DNA of 64,000 nt from NCBI RefSeq assembly GCF_014529935.1, contig NZ_JACVFC010000001.1, positions 3,038,001 to 3,102,000 on the forward strand, read 5' to 3'. Shown one piece after another: positions 1-7,708 of the stretch. Source of the stretch: Chitinophaga qingshengii. Its GTDB lineage: Bacteria; Bacteroidota; Bacteroidia; Chitinophagales; Chitinophagaceae. The notes under the pieces were generated by a model. It worked only from the letters and a program-made list of their open reading frames with translations. It was not told where the DNA came from and made no database searches. Numbering within the stretch: the stretch's first letter is position 1; every line of letters begins with the position of its first letter. The position numbers and the translations under genes were made by a program.

Positions 1-600
1 AAAAATGATCCATATACCTGAGTCCTTATTAACCAACACATCTTTGATACTTTCACCGGCTTTCAGTTTCAGCTGTAGCTGTCGCATGATCCCCTTTTCA
101 TTGAATTGATAATACCCGGAATCTTTGCTACTATATGTATGGATTAACCCACAAACGGACATCTCATTCTTAGAGAACCAACAATTGTTAATAATTTTTT
201 CTCCGGAAGCATCAAGAAATGGCATTGCATCGGAGCCGGAACTGCTCCTGAATAAATGATAAGAGTTCTGAAAATCTTTTTGAACAGTATCATAAATATG
301 CTCTCTATTAACAATAAGAAAACTACTATCATTTATTGGATGCAGTTCAATATTCGCTATTCCTTCAGATGGTGAAGCGTATATTTTTTTTGAGATACCG
401 TTGGTATCAATCCGATAAACGGCATCGCTACCCATCCCAAGAACATATCGGGCATTGTTAAAAGGAGTAATACTATTGATACTGTCCAGTGGCGCCACCA
501 GATAACCATTGGCTTGAAGATTACCTTTACTGTTCTGAGTCTGACACCCCCATAGGATTATAAAACCCAGGAGAAGCATCGCATACAGGCTGTTTTTCAT
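1..600 (-). CDS. Lipoprotein of unknown function, truncated by window edge
   Basis: An open frame runs on the minus strand from an ATG at 600 to the window edge without a stop, giving at least 200 residues. The N-terminus is a lipoprotein signal: a short basic start, a hydrophobic core (LLLGFIILWGC) and a cysteine at residue 19, so the mature protein should be lipid-anchored in the periplasm or outer membrane. The rest is rich in N, S and D and alternates short hydrophobic stretches with turns (for example YVLGMGSDAVYRIDTNG), which suggests a beta-propeller or similar beta-rich fold, but I do not recognise a family. The base composition is more A/T-rich than most genes here. The C-terminus lies outside the window. 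Confidence 0.7.
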   Translation of the reverse strand, partial: MKNSLYAMLLLGFIILWGCQTQNSKGNLQANGYLVAPLDSINSITPFNNARYVLGMGSDAVYRIDTNGISKKIYASPSEGIANIELHPINDSSFLIVNREHIYDTVQKDFQNSYHLFRSSSGSDAMPFLDASGEKIINNCWFSKNEMSVCGLIHTYSSKDSGYYQFNEKGIMRQLQLKLKAGESIKDVLVNKDSGIWIIF

Positions 601-700
601 CGTAATATGGAGTAAAATCAGATTTTAATAAACTAAACTGGTTGATGAACGGACACAAGATTTTCACAATATGTCAGGCTAACGGTCAATGATCGGGACA

Positions 701-742
701 AAAAAAAACAGGATAGTAATAATATTACTATCCTGTTTTTTT
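701..742 (-). terminator. Rho-independent terminator after tRNA-Pro
   Basis: The arms ACAGGATAGTAATA and TATTACTATCCTGT form a near-perfect stem flanked by an A-run on the left and a T-run on the right, so it can work in either direction. It lies 8 bases past the 3' end of the minus-strand tRNA-Pro. Confidence 0.75.
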
Positions 743-749
743 ACTGTCG

Positions 750-824
750 TCGGGGCGGCAAGATTCGAACTTGCGACCTCCTGCTCCCAAAGCAGGCGCG
801 ATAACCGGGCTACGCTACGCCCCG
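750..824 (-). tRNA. tRNA-Pro (anticodon UGG)
   Basis: On the minus strand the 7-bp acceptor stem CGGGGCG/CGCCCCG closes a full cloverleaf. The anticodon arm is CCTGC-TTTGGGA-GCAGG, giving anticodon UGG for proline. The T arm has the standard GTTCGAATC. The discriminator base is A and CCA is not encoded. A terminator follows. Confidence 0.95.
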
Positions 825-914
825 AAAAGTCCCCGAGGACCCACTAACATTGTGTTTAGTGGAGTGCAAAGGTATGGATATTACATCTATATTCAAACAT
901 TTTTTAAAGAAAAA

Positions 915-969
915 ATTATTAAACCCCTGAAAAAGCCCATCTACAAAGCTTTTCCAGGGGTATTTTTTT
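915..969. terminator. Bidirectional hairpin terminator
   Basis: Arms at 924-936 and 948-960 (CCCCTGAAAAAGC against GCTTTTCCAGGGG) pair with one G-U or A-C position. Both flanks are T-rich in their outgoing direction. It sits 11 bases beyond the stop of the minus-strand oxidoreductase, which it probably terminates. Confidence 0.7.
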
Positions 970-979
970 ATGCAGCATC

Positions 980-1957
980 CTACATACGGATGATAATTTT
1001 CCCTTTGGCTGTACCTGCATGCTGGGCAGCAAAGGCTTTTTTCATCTCTGTAAATGGGAAAATGCTGTCGATTCTGGTGACGATGTTCCCCTGCTGCAGC
1101 AGCTGTGCAATATCATCGATGGCTGATTCTTCGCTGATCACATACTTATAGGCTACGTTGAGGCCCTGGTCCAGGTATCGCTGTTGCTCTGCGGTACTGA
1201 GACCGGAAGGCAGGTAAATAACGGGAGCGCCGGGTTTCAGGTGACGGGCAAACCAGTTGGCGGTATTACGGCCACCGGCGTCCAGCACCATGTCCAGCTG
1301 TAGCGGGGTAGCGGTTGCAGGATCAAAGGCGTTGTAATCTACGACTTCGTGGGCGCCCAGTTCAATAGCCAATGCGGCGTTAGCGGAACTGGTCAACGCG
1401 ATCACATAAGCGCCCAGGTGCCTGGCCATTTGCAGCGCATAGTGTCCTACGCCTCCGGTGGGCGCGGTGATCAGGATACGGTCCCCCGGTTTAACAGCAT
1501 AATGCTGTGTAAAACATTGCCAGGCGGTAATAGCGGCCAGCGTGGCGCCGGCGGCAGCTTCGAAACTCACATTATCCGGCTTCAGCGCCAGATGCGAAGC
1601 CGGAGCGGCCACATATTCTGCGTAAGCCTTGCCATGTCCGGGAAAACGGACCATACCGAAAACAGCGTCGCCGGCTTTAAATTTGGTCACATCGCTGCCT
1701 GCGGCTGTTACTACGCCGGCGATGTCCCAGCCCAGGATAACGGGCGATACACCGTCCAGGGCAGGGGCGGCGCTGGCACGTATTCGTTGGCCGTCACGTG
1801 TTATGGTATAATCTTCCAGTGTTTTCACATCTACCGGATTAATAGCCAGGGCGTGGGTTTTCACCAGTACTTCGTCGGGGGCTATATCGGGAATCGCTGT
1901 TTCGGTGATCTCCAGCGGAGCGGCAGGGTCGAGTTGTGCTAATACGATTGCTTTCAT
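980..1957 (-). CDS. MDR-family NADP-dependent oxidoreductase (quinone oxidoreductase-like)
   Basis: This 325-residue protein belongs to the medium-chain dehydrogenase/reductase superfamily. An N-terminal GroES-like domain (about 25-125, with KTHALAINPVDVK) precedes a Rossmann domain with the nucleotide-binding stretch APTGGVGHYALQMA near 165-178. The catalytic and structural zinc cysteines of alcohol dehydrogenases are absent, which fits the zinc-free quinone oxidoreductase/enoyl reductase branch using NADPH. No signal peptide is present, so it is cytoplasmic. The physiological substrate cannot be read from the sequence. The gene diverges from an AraC-type regulator that starts 129 bp away and may control it. 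Confidence 0.88.
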   Translation of the reverse strand: MKAIVLAQLDPAAPLEITETAIPDIAPDEVLVKTHALAINPVDVKTLEDYTITRDGQRIRASAAPALDGVSPVILGWDIAGVVTAAGSDVTKFKAGDAVFGMVRFPGHGKAYAEYVAAPASHLALKPDNVSFEAAAGATLAAITAWQCFTQHYAVKPGDRILITAPTGGVGHYALQMARHLGAYVIALTSSANAALAIELGAHEVVDYNAFDPATATPLQLDMVLDAGGRNTANWFARHLKPGAPVIYLPSGLSTAEQQRYLDQGLNVAYKYVISEESAIDDIAQLLQQGNIVTRIDSIFPFTEMKKAFAAQHAGTAKGKIIIRM

Positions 1958-1979
1958 CTTGCGGTATTTTTTAATACAG

Positions 1980-2008
1980 CAAAGGTAGCGGGACGGTAGC
2001 CGCTACAA
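1980..2008 (-). promoter_or_regulatory. Bacteroidota-type promoter of the MDR oxidoreductase
   Basis: On the minus strand a TACCTTTG box (1980-1987) matches the -7 consensus TAnnTTTG exactly. A TTG lies 18 bp upstream (2006-2008). The leader to the ATG at 1957 would be about 15-20 bases. Confidence 0.5.
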
Positions 2009-2086
2009 CGGTAAACAAAAGAGGAAAAACGGTAACGAGATGAGACACCCCAGCAGAAACAGCTCCCAAATGTGTAAATTAGCAGT

Positions 2087-2941
2087 ATGGAAAAAGTACA
2101 TGCGCCCTTTAGTGTGAGCATTGAAACACTGGACCACTGGGAGAAACGGAACCGGCGGAATAATTTCTTTGAACTGGTATATATCCTCGAAGGAAACGGA
2201 GAACAGTGTGTTAACTATAAACCGACCCCATTCCGGGAAGGAAGCATTTTCCTGTTGCCCGCTTCCGATTGCCACACTTATAATATCAAAGAAAAAACCA
2301 CTTTTCTGTTCGTTCGTTTTACCGCGACTTATTTCTCCACCGATGAGGATTGTGTGATTGATTTTGGGAAATGGTTCTGCCGGCTCAACTTTATCATCGG
2401 CAACTATAACCGGCTTCCGGGTGAACTGATCAGTGATCCCAGGGATAAACAACATTTTATTCAACTGCTGCAACTGCTGATGCTGGAAAATGAACGCAAC
2501 GACGCCCATTCCCGCCGTATTATGCAAAGCACGATGGTAACAGTGCTGGAGCTGATTGCCCGTAGCGTAGCCGCCATTATATCACCCCAGGCTCTATACG
2601 AAGAAAAGAAGTTCGCAGAGATGCTGCTGCATATTCAATACCATTTGCTTGATGAAGAGATGATCACACCGCAATACCTGGCGGATCGTTTTCATCTGTC
2701 GGCCAGCTACTTCAGCGAATATTTCAAACGCAACGCCCATGAGACTTACCAGGAATTTATCCTGCGCTCCAAACTAAAACTGGCGGAAGCCAAGGCCCTG
2801 TATACTGATATCCCGTTCAAGGAAATAGCCTACGACCTTGGCTTCACCGACAGCAGTCATCTTAACAAAATGATGAAACGTTTTTATAACAAAGGCATGT
2901 CCGAAATCCGCAAAAGCGCTATAGCCGCCCCTTTGGTTTGA
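2087..2941 (+). CDS. AraC-family transcriptional regulator
   Basis: This 284-residue protein has an N-terminal cupin-like sensing domain (about 10-130, including FFELVYILEGNGEQCVNY) and a C-terminal AraC double helix-turn-helix domain (about 180-275). The second recognition unit is FKEIAYDLGFTDSSHLNKMMKRF, which matches the AraC signature. It should bind DNA as an activator and respond to a small molecule in the cupin pocket, identity unknown. The start ATG follows an A/T-rich leader. It is divergent from the MDR oxidoreductase, the usual arrangement for a regulator and its target. Its last 23 bases overlap, tail to tail, the end of the minus-strand sulfatase, so it could alternatively serve the sulfatase locus. 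Confidence 0.9.
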   Translation: MEKVHAPFSVSIETLDHWEKRNRRNNFFELVYILEGNGEQCVNYKPTPFREGSIFLLPASDCHTYNIKEKTTFLFVRFTATYFSTDEDCVIDFGKWFCRLNFIIGNYNRLPGELISDPRDKQHFIQLLQLLMLENERNDAHSRRIMQSTMVTVLELIARSVAAIISPQALYEEKKFAEMLLHIQYHLLDEEMITPQYLADRFHLSASYFSEYFKRNAHETYQEFILRSKLKLAEAKALYTDIPFKEIAYDLGFTDSSHLNKMMKRFYNKGMSEIRKSAIAAPLV

Positions 2942-4526
2942 TTTGTTCGTATTCCACTACACCGGTCCGTTTGGCCCATTCAAAATAAGCGGCCGACAAT
3001 TCATTGACCAGCTGCGGATTTTTAGCCGCCAGGTCCGTGGTTTCGCCACGGTCTTCCGCTATGTTATATAACTCCCAGCGGTACTGCGGATAGATGGATA
3101 CCAGCTTCCACTTCCCTTTACGCACTGCACGATTGCCAGCCCTTTCCCAGAATACCGGCTCCTCGCGTTGTAATTCTTCTCCCCGGAAAAAGAGTCCGGT
3201 CAAACTCTTTCCCGGTAAAGGATTCGCGCTCACGCCCTTATACTGCTGCGGGTATTTGGCGCCGGCCAGTTCATAAAAAGTAGGCGCCAGATCTATCAGG
3301 TGCGCGGTGCCACGGGCAATACCACCCGCCTTGATATGCCCCGGAAACCAGGCTATCAGCGGTGAACTGATACCACCCTCATACATAAAGTTCTTGAAAG
3401 CCCGGAAAGGTGAATTAGACACATACGACCAGTTTTTTCCCTGCGATTCAAAAGATCCCGCCGTACCCACCGGACCGGTGTTACGGGCAGCCCGTCCGCC
3501 TCCCCAGTGTGCTACACCTTCGGCTGGCGCACCGTTATCGGAAATAAAAATGATCAATGTATTATCATCTTTTTTCAATGCCTTCAGTTTATCCAGCACT
3601 TTACCTACGCCCTGGTCCATACGGTCTACCATAGCGGCATACACTTCCATCTTGGCTTTCCACAGTTCCTTTTCATCGTAGGTAAGGCTGTTCCAGTCGG
3701 GCACTTCCTCATCTCTGTTGGCAATGGTTTGTTGCGGGTCCAGCAGACCCAGTTGTTTTTGTCGCGCTAACCGTTCATTGCGCAGTGAGTCCCAACCGAT
3801 GTTATAACGGCCTTTATATTTGGCAATATCCTCCGGGAGGGCCTGCAGCGGCCAGTGTGGCGCATTAAAAGCGAGGTACAGGAAAAAAGGTTTATTGCTT
3901 TTACTTTGCTCCTCAAGATATTGCACCGCATGACCGGCAATTTCATCGGTAAAATAATAACTGTTGTCTGCCGGATGTAAACGCTGATTGTTTTCCACGA
4001 GTACAACCGGATAGGAGCTGCCAAACAACGGCATCGGTTTGGCATCAAAATAATCCGCGCCGCCGCCAATAACACCATAGTATTTCTCAAATCCGCGCTG
4101 ATTGGGCCATGCCAGGCTATCGTTACCCACATGCCATTTGCCGGACATCAGGGTATTATATCCCGCTGTTTTCAATACCTCCGCGAGCGTCAGCGATTCT
4201 TTATTCAGAAATCCCTGGTAAGCGGGCAATCCCAGGTTCACATCAAAGTAACCGACACCTGCTTTATGCTGGTATTGCCCCGTCAGCAGCGACGCCCTGG
4301 TAGGTGCACAGATGGAGTTGTTGTAAAACTCTTTCAGCCGTAGCCCTTCTTTGGCAAGGCGGTCCAGATTGGGCGTATGAATTTCCGACCCATAGGCGCC
4401 CAAATCGGAATAACCCATATCATCCACCAAAATCAGGATGATGTTGGGCTTCTTCGTTTGCGCGTATACGTAATTGACGGCCGACAGCTGTGCGATAGCT
4501 GCCAGTGCTATCCATATCTTTTTCAT
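2919..4526 (-). CDS. Secreted formylglycine-dependent sulfatase (family S1), copy 1
   Basis: This 535-residue arylsulfatase-type enzyme hydrolyses sulfate esters, probably on a polysaccharide in the periplasm. I start it at the ATG at 4526, which opens a signal peptide (MKKIWIALAAIAQLSAVNYVYAQ); a longer in-frame reading would place coding sequence upstream inside the preceding gene. Metal-binding aspartates lie in LVDDMGYSD (35-36). The formylglycine motif C-A-P-T-R begins at Cys73, so this is the Cys-type enzyme and needs maturation by a formylglycine-generating enzyme not found in the window. Further metal ligands appear in FISDNGAP. It follows a paralogue by 22 bp and is the last gene of the SusC-SusD-sulfatase run. 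Confidence 0.92.
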   Translation of the reverse strand: MKKIWIALAAIAQLSAVNYVYAQTKKPNIILILVDDMGYSDLGAYGSEIHTPNLDRLAKEGLRLKEFYNNSICAPTRASLLTGQYQHKAGVGYFDVNLGLPAYQGFLNKESLTLAEVLKTAGYNTLMSGKWHVGNDSLAWPNQRGFEKYYGVIGGGADYFDAKPMPLFGSSYPVVLVENNQRLHPADNSYYFTDEIAGHAVQYLEEQSKSNKPFFLYLAFNAPHWPLQALPEDIAKYKGRYNIGWDSLRNERLARQKQLGLLDPQQTIANRDEEVPDWNSLTYDEKELWKAKMEVYAAMVDRMDQGVGKVLDKLKALKKDDNTLIIFISDNGAPAEGVAHWGGGRAARNTGPVGTAGSFESQGKNWSYVSNSPFRAFKNFMYEGGISSPLIAWFPGHIKAGGIARGTAHLIDLAPTFYELAGAKYPQQYKGVSANPLPGKSLTGLFFRGEELQREEPVFWERAGNRAVRKGKWKLVSIYPQYRWELYNIAEDRGETTDLAAKNPQLVNELSAAYFEWAKRTGVVEYEQIKPKGRL

Positions 4527-4548
4527 GTTTGATTTTTTTGTGGATGAT

Positions 4549-6186
4549 TTATTTTTTTCTGCCTGCCGGTGATGGGGAACTACCACCGGTTGGACCCGCA
4601 AATCCCGCAGGGCCAACAGGTTTCACCCTGTCATAGTCCACCACGTTATTATCCTTCGCCCATACATCGTAAGCGGCGGAAAGCTCTTTCACCACCTGCG
4701 GTTGTTGTGCTGCCAGGTTATTGGTTTCCCCACGGTCGCGCTCTATATCAAACAGCTCCCATTGTTTGGACGGGTACGAGGATATCAGCTTCCACCGGCC
4801 TTTACGAACAGCCCGGTTTCCCGCCCGCTCCCAGAATAGCGGCGTGGCCCTGTCTATCTCCCGAAGGGAGAAAAACAAAGGCGATAAACTCACTCCCTGC
4901 AAAGGATTCGTGCTTACATTATGGTAGGTAGCCGGATAAGTGGCGCCAGCTATTTCATAAAAAGTGGGCGCGAGATCTATCAGATGCGCCGTACCGCGGG
5001 CAATGCTGCCGGCTTTAATATGGCCGGGAAACCATGCCACCAGCGGCGAACTGATACCACCTTCATATGCACTGGCCTTATACGAGCGGAAAGGCGCGTT
5101 GGATACATGCGCCCAGCTCTGTTCCTGGTAGTCGTAAGAACCGGCGGTACCGATAGGACCGGAACTGCGTTGTCTTTTTCTGCCAGCCGGTATAAATCCT
5201 CCCTGGGCGCCATTATCAGAGATAAAAACAATCAGTGTGTTATCATCTTTTTTTAATGCTTTCAGCTTGTCAAGTATCTTACCAATGCCCTGATCCATGC
5301 GGTCAATCATGGCGGCATATACTTCCATTTTTTTCTCCCATAGCTTTTTCTCATCGTAGGTAAGACTTTCCCACGACGGCACTTCCGGGTCAGGTGCTAT
5401 CGTGGCATCTGGTTTAATCAGGCCCAGTTGCTTTTGCCGCGCTATGCGTTCATTGCGCAAGGAGTCCCAGCCAATGGCATAACGGCCCCTGTATTTGGCG
5501 ATATCTTCCGGGAGGGCTTGTAATGGCCAGTGCGGGGCATTGTAGGCCACGTACAGGAAAAACGGCTTATTGGTATGACTTTGTTCTTCCAGGAACGTCA
5601 CAGCATGACCGGCAATCTCATCGGTCAGGTAACGGCCCGGTTCCAGGTTAAAACGCCGGTTATTCTCCACCAGCGGCACCGGTGGTACCTTATCCGTATA
5701 ACTCCCGATGTCAAAGTAGTTGCTGGCACCACCAATGAATCCATAAAAACGGTCAAATCCACGTTGATTAGGCCAGTAAATACTATCATCGCCTACATGC
5801 CATTTACCAGCCATCAGCGTGCTGTAACCGGCTTGTTTCAATACTTCCGCCAGCGTGAGGGATTCCTGGTTCAGATACCCCTGGTAGGCCGGCAGGCCCA
5901 GGTTTACATTAAAGAAACCAATACCGGCTTTGTGATTGGACTGCCCCGTTAACAGGGAAGCACGGGTGGGCGCGCAAATAGAGTTGTTGTAAAACTCCTG
6001 TAACCGTAAGCCTTCCGCTGCCAGACGCGATAAATTGGGCGTTTGTATCTCGCCTCCATAGGGCGCGATATCGGAGTAACCCATATCATCCACCATGATC
6101 AGGATGATATTGGGCCGCTGTTTTTGCTGAGCCATGCTCCAGCTAAAGCAGCCGAGCAAGACAAAGGTGGTAAGCATTTTTTTCAT
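4549..6186 (-). CDS. Secreted formylglycine-dependent sulfatase (family S1), copy 2
   Basis: This 545-residue sulfatase closely resembles its downstream neighbour over its whole length: LMVDDMGYSD-type metal site near 31-40, formylglycine motif C-A-P-T-R from Cys71, and FISDNGAQGGF later. The N-terminus is a signal peptide ending near SMAQ; an LLGC at residues 10-13 could in principle be a lipobox, but the SPI site looks better. The middle differs from copy 1 around FIPAGRKRQRSSGPIG, a likely substrate-binding loop. The C-terminus has a short Gly/Pro/Ser-rich tail (PVGPAGFAGPTGG) missing in copy 1. It lies 22 bp from SusD, so it is in the same operon and probably acts on glycan imported by the SusCD pair. 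Confidence 0.92.
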   Translation of the reverse strand: MKKMLTTFVLLGCFSWSMAQQKQRPNIILIMVDDMGYSDIAPYGGEIQTPNLSRLAAEGLRLQEFYNNSICAPTRASLLTGQSNHKAGIGFFNVNLGLPAYQGYLNQESLTLAEVLKQAGYSTLMAGKWHVGDDSIYWPNQRGFDRFYGFIGGASNYFDIGSYTDKVPPVPLVENNRRFNLEPGRYLTDEIAGHAVTFLEEQSHTNKPFFLYVAYNAPHWPLQALPEDIAKYRGRYAIGWDSLRNERIARQKQLGLIKPDATIAPDPEVPSWESLTYDEKKLWEKKMEVYAAMIDRMDQGIGKILDKLKALKKDDNTLIVFISDNGAQGGFIPAGRKRQRSSGPIGTAGSYDYQEQSWAHVSNAPFRSYKASAYEGGISSPLVAWFPGHIKAGSIARGTAHLIDLAPTFYEIAGATYPATYHNVSTNPLQGVSLSPLFFSLREIDRATPLFWERAGNRAVRKGRWKLISSYPSKQWELFDIERDRGETNNLAAQQPQVVKELSAAYDVWAKDNNVVDYDRVKPVGPAGFAGPTGGSSPSPAGRKK

Positions 6187-6208
6187 CAGACATACTTTAA
6201 AAGCGGTA

Positions 6209-7681
6209 TCAATAGTTGACCCACAGCGGGTCTTGTTTCAATTTGGGATTGAGGTTCAGTTCCCGCTGCGGTGTGGGGAAATGAATATGCCGGGGCGCCG
6301 CCAGGGTTTTGCCGGCTGCTTTCAGCACTTTAACATAGTAGTCCGGGCCGCGCCGTACCAGATCAAACCAGCGCTGGTACTCGTACACAAACTCCTTTCG
6401 TCTTTCCTGGAATACCGAATCGCGGAAATTATCGACGCTCAAACCCGGCGCTATATCCTGCAACCTCGCCACACCGGCACGCTGCCGCACAGCATCAATA
6501 GCCTGATAAGCCTCCGTAGCAGGACCATTCAGTTCATTCAGCGCTTCGGCATATATCAGCAACACTTCCGCATAACGGATAATGGGAAGATTTTTGGAAG
6601 ATTCGCCCTGATTGCCCACTACAGCGGGATCATAGTATTTATTGAGGTGAGGTTCAAATGTATATAACTTTCCATCGGTGGGACTCAGCATTTGTGTGAT
6701 AAAGGTAACAGCCTTGCGGGTATCCCCTTCACCAAAACTTTCGTATAGCCCTCCCTGTTTGTGCAGCGCATCAGCGTAATCGCCGTTAATGCCCGGCACT
6801 TCGTTCGGTGCGGAACGACTGGCCAAACTATTTCCCTGGTAGCCGGAATTGCCCTGGAACTGAGCGGAGAAGATATGTTCAATACCGTTCTTCTTTGCGA
6901 CATTGAATACGTCTGCAAAGTTTTCAAAGAGACCGTACCAGTGACTATCTATCACCTCCTTGCTTTTAGCCGCTGCTTTAGTCCAGTCTTTCCGGGTGAG
7001 ATATACTTTTGCCAGCAGACTTTTAGCCGCACCGCCAGTAGCCCTGCCAATATCGTTGGCGCCGTATTCCGCAGGCGCAGGCAGGTTTTCAGCGGCAGTA
7101 AGATCACTGATGATCTGGGCGTATACATCTGCTTCCGGCGCTTTTTCCACATACAGCGCTTCCGGCGATAAAGAGGCAGGTTCATGCAACACCAGCGGCA
7201 CCGCCCCAAACCATCTCACCAGGTTAAAATAATGCAGGGCACGCAGGAACTTAGCTTCGTTTGTCAGCCGCGTCCGCAGCGCATCTGTAATATTTTCCTT
7301 TTTAATCAGCGCTATGCGGTCAATAGCAATATTGGAAACATTAATGGCATCATAACTTTGTTTCCACAGCTGTTCCATCCGGTCATTGGAGGCATCATGT
7401 GTAAGGCCGGAAATAGCCCTCACATGAGCATTCCGGGCGCGGGGACCGGCTTCATAATCATCCGTGGCCATTTCCACCCCGATCTGAAAAAGACTGTTAT
7501 ACAATGACTGACCGGATTCGTATAATTTACGGTAAGCGGCAGTCACCGCAGCATTGGCCTGATCGCCGTTCTGATAAAAATTATCGGTGATCAGTACTGA
7601 CTCCGGATGTTCATCCAGTTTGGTGCAGGAAGTCCATAGCAGCATCAGTAACACACTATATCGTAAGAGCATTTTTTGCAT
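6209..7681 (-). CDS. SusD/RagB-family glycan-binding lipoprotein
   Basis: This 490-residue outer-membrane lipoprotein is the surface glycan-binding partner of the adjacent SusC. The signal ends in a lipobox with Cys19 (LLWTSC). The N-terminal SusD-like domain carries TPR helices (about 35-220, including AKFLRALHYFNLVRWFGAVPLV), and the C-terminal part has the family's usual WFDLVRRG segment near 435. Length is typical. It starts 27 bp after the SusC stop and is followed within 22 bp by two sulfatases, so a sulfated glycan is the expected ligand. The exact polysaccharide cannot be inferred. Confidence 0.95.
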   Translation of the reverse strand: MQKMLLRYSVLLMLLWTSCTKLDEHPESVLITDNFYQNGDQANAAVTAAYRKLYESGQSLYNSLFQIGVEMATDDYEAGPRARNAHVRAISGLTHDASNDRMEQLWKQSYDAINVSNIAIDRIALIKKENITDALRTRLTNEAKFLRALHYFNLVRWFGAVPLVLHEPASLSPEALYVEKAPEADVYAQIISDLTAAENLPAPAEYGANDIGRATGGAAKSLLAKVYLTRKDWTKAAAKSKEVIDSHWYGLFENFADVFNVAKKNGIEHIFSAQFQGNSGYQGNSLASRSAPNEVPGINGDYADALHKQGGLYESFGEGDTRKAVTFITQMLSPTDGKLYTFEPHLNKYYDPAVVGNQGESSKNLPIIRYAEVLLIYAEALNELNGPATEAYQAIDAVRQRAGVARLQDIAPGLSVDNFRDSVFQERRKEFVYEYQRWFDLVRRGPDYYVKVLKAAGKTLAAPRHIHFPTPQRELNLNPKLKQDPLWVNY

Positions 7682-7708
7682 ATATTCTTTTTTGGAAGAT
7701 GATGAATA

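Noticed and set aside
2003..2527. 174-codon minus-strand frame opposite the AraC gene
   Set aside because: It would cover the divergent promoter region and the cupin domain of the AraC gene. No family features.
4527..4616. Upstream extension of sulfatase copy 1 by 30 residues
   Set aside because: The extension lacks signal-peptide character and would overlap the end of sulfatase copy 2; the ATG at 4526 opens a proper signal peptide.
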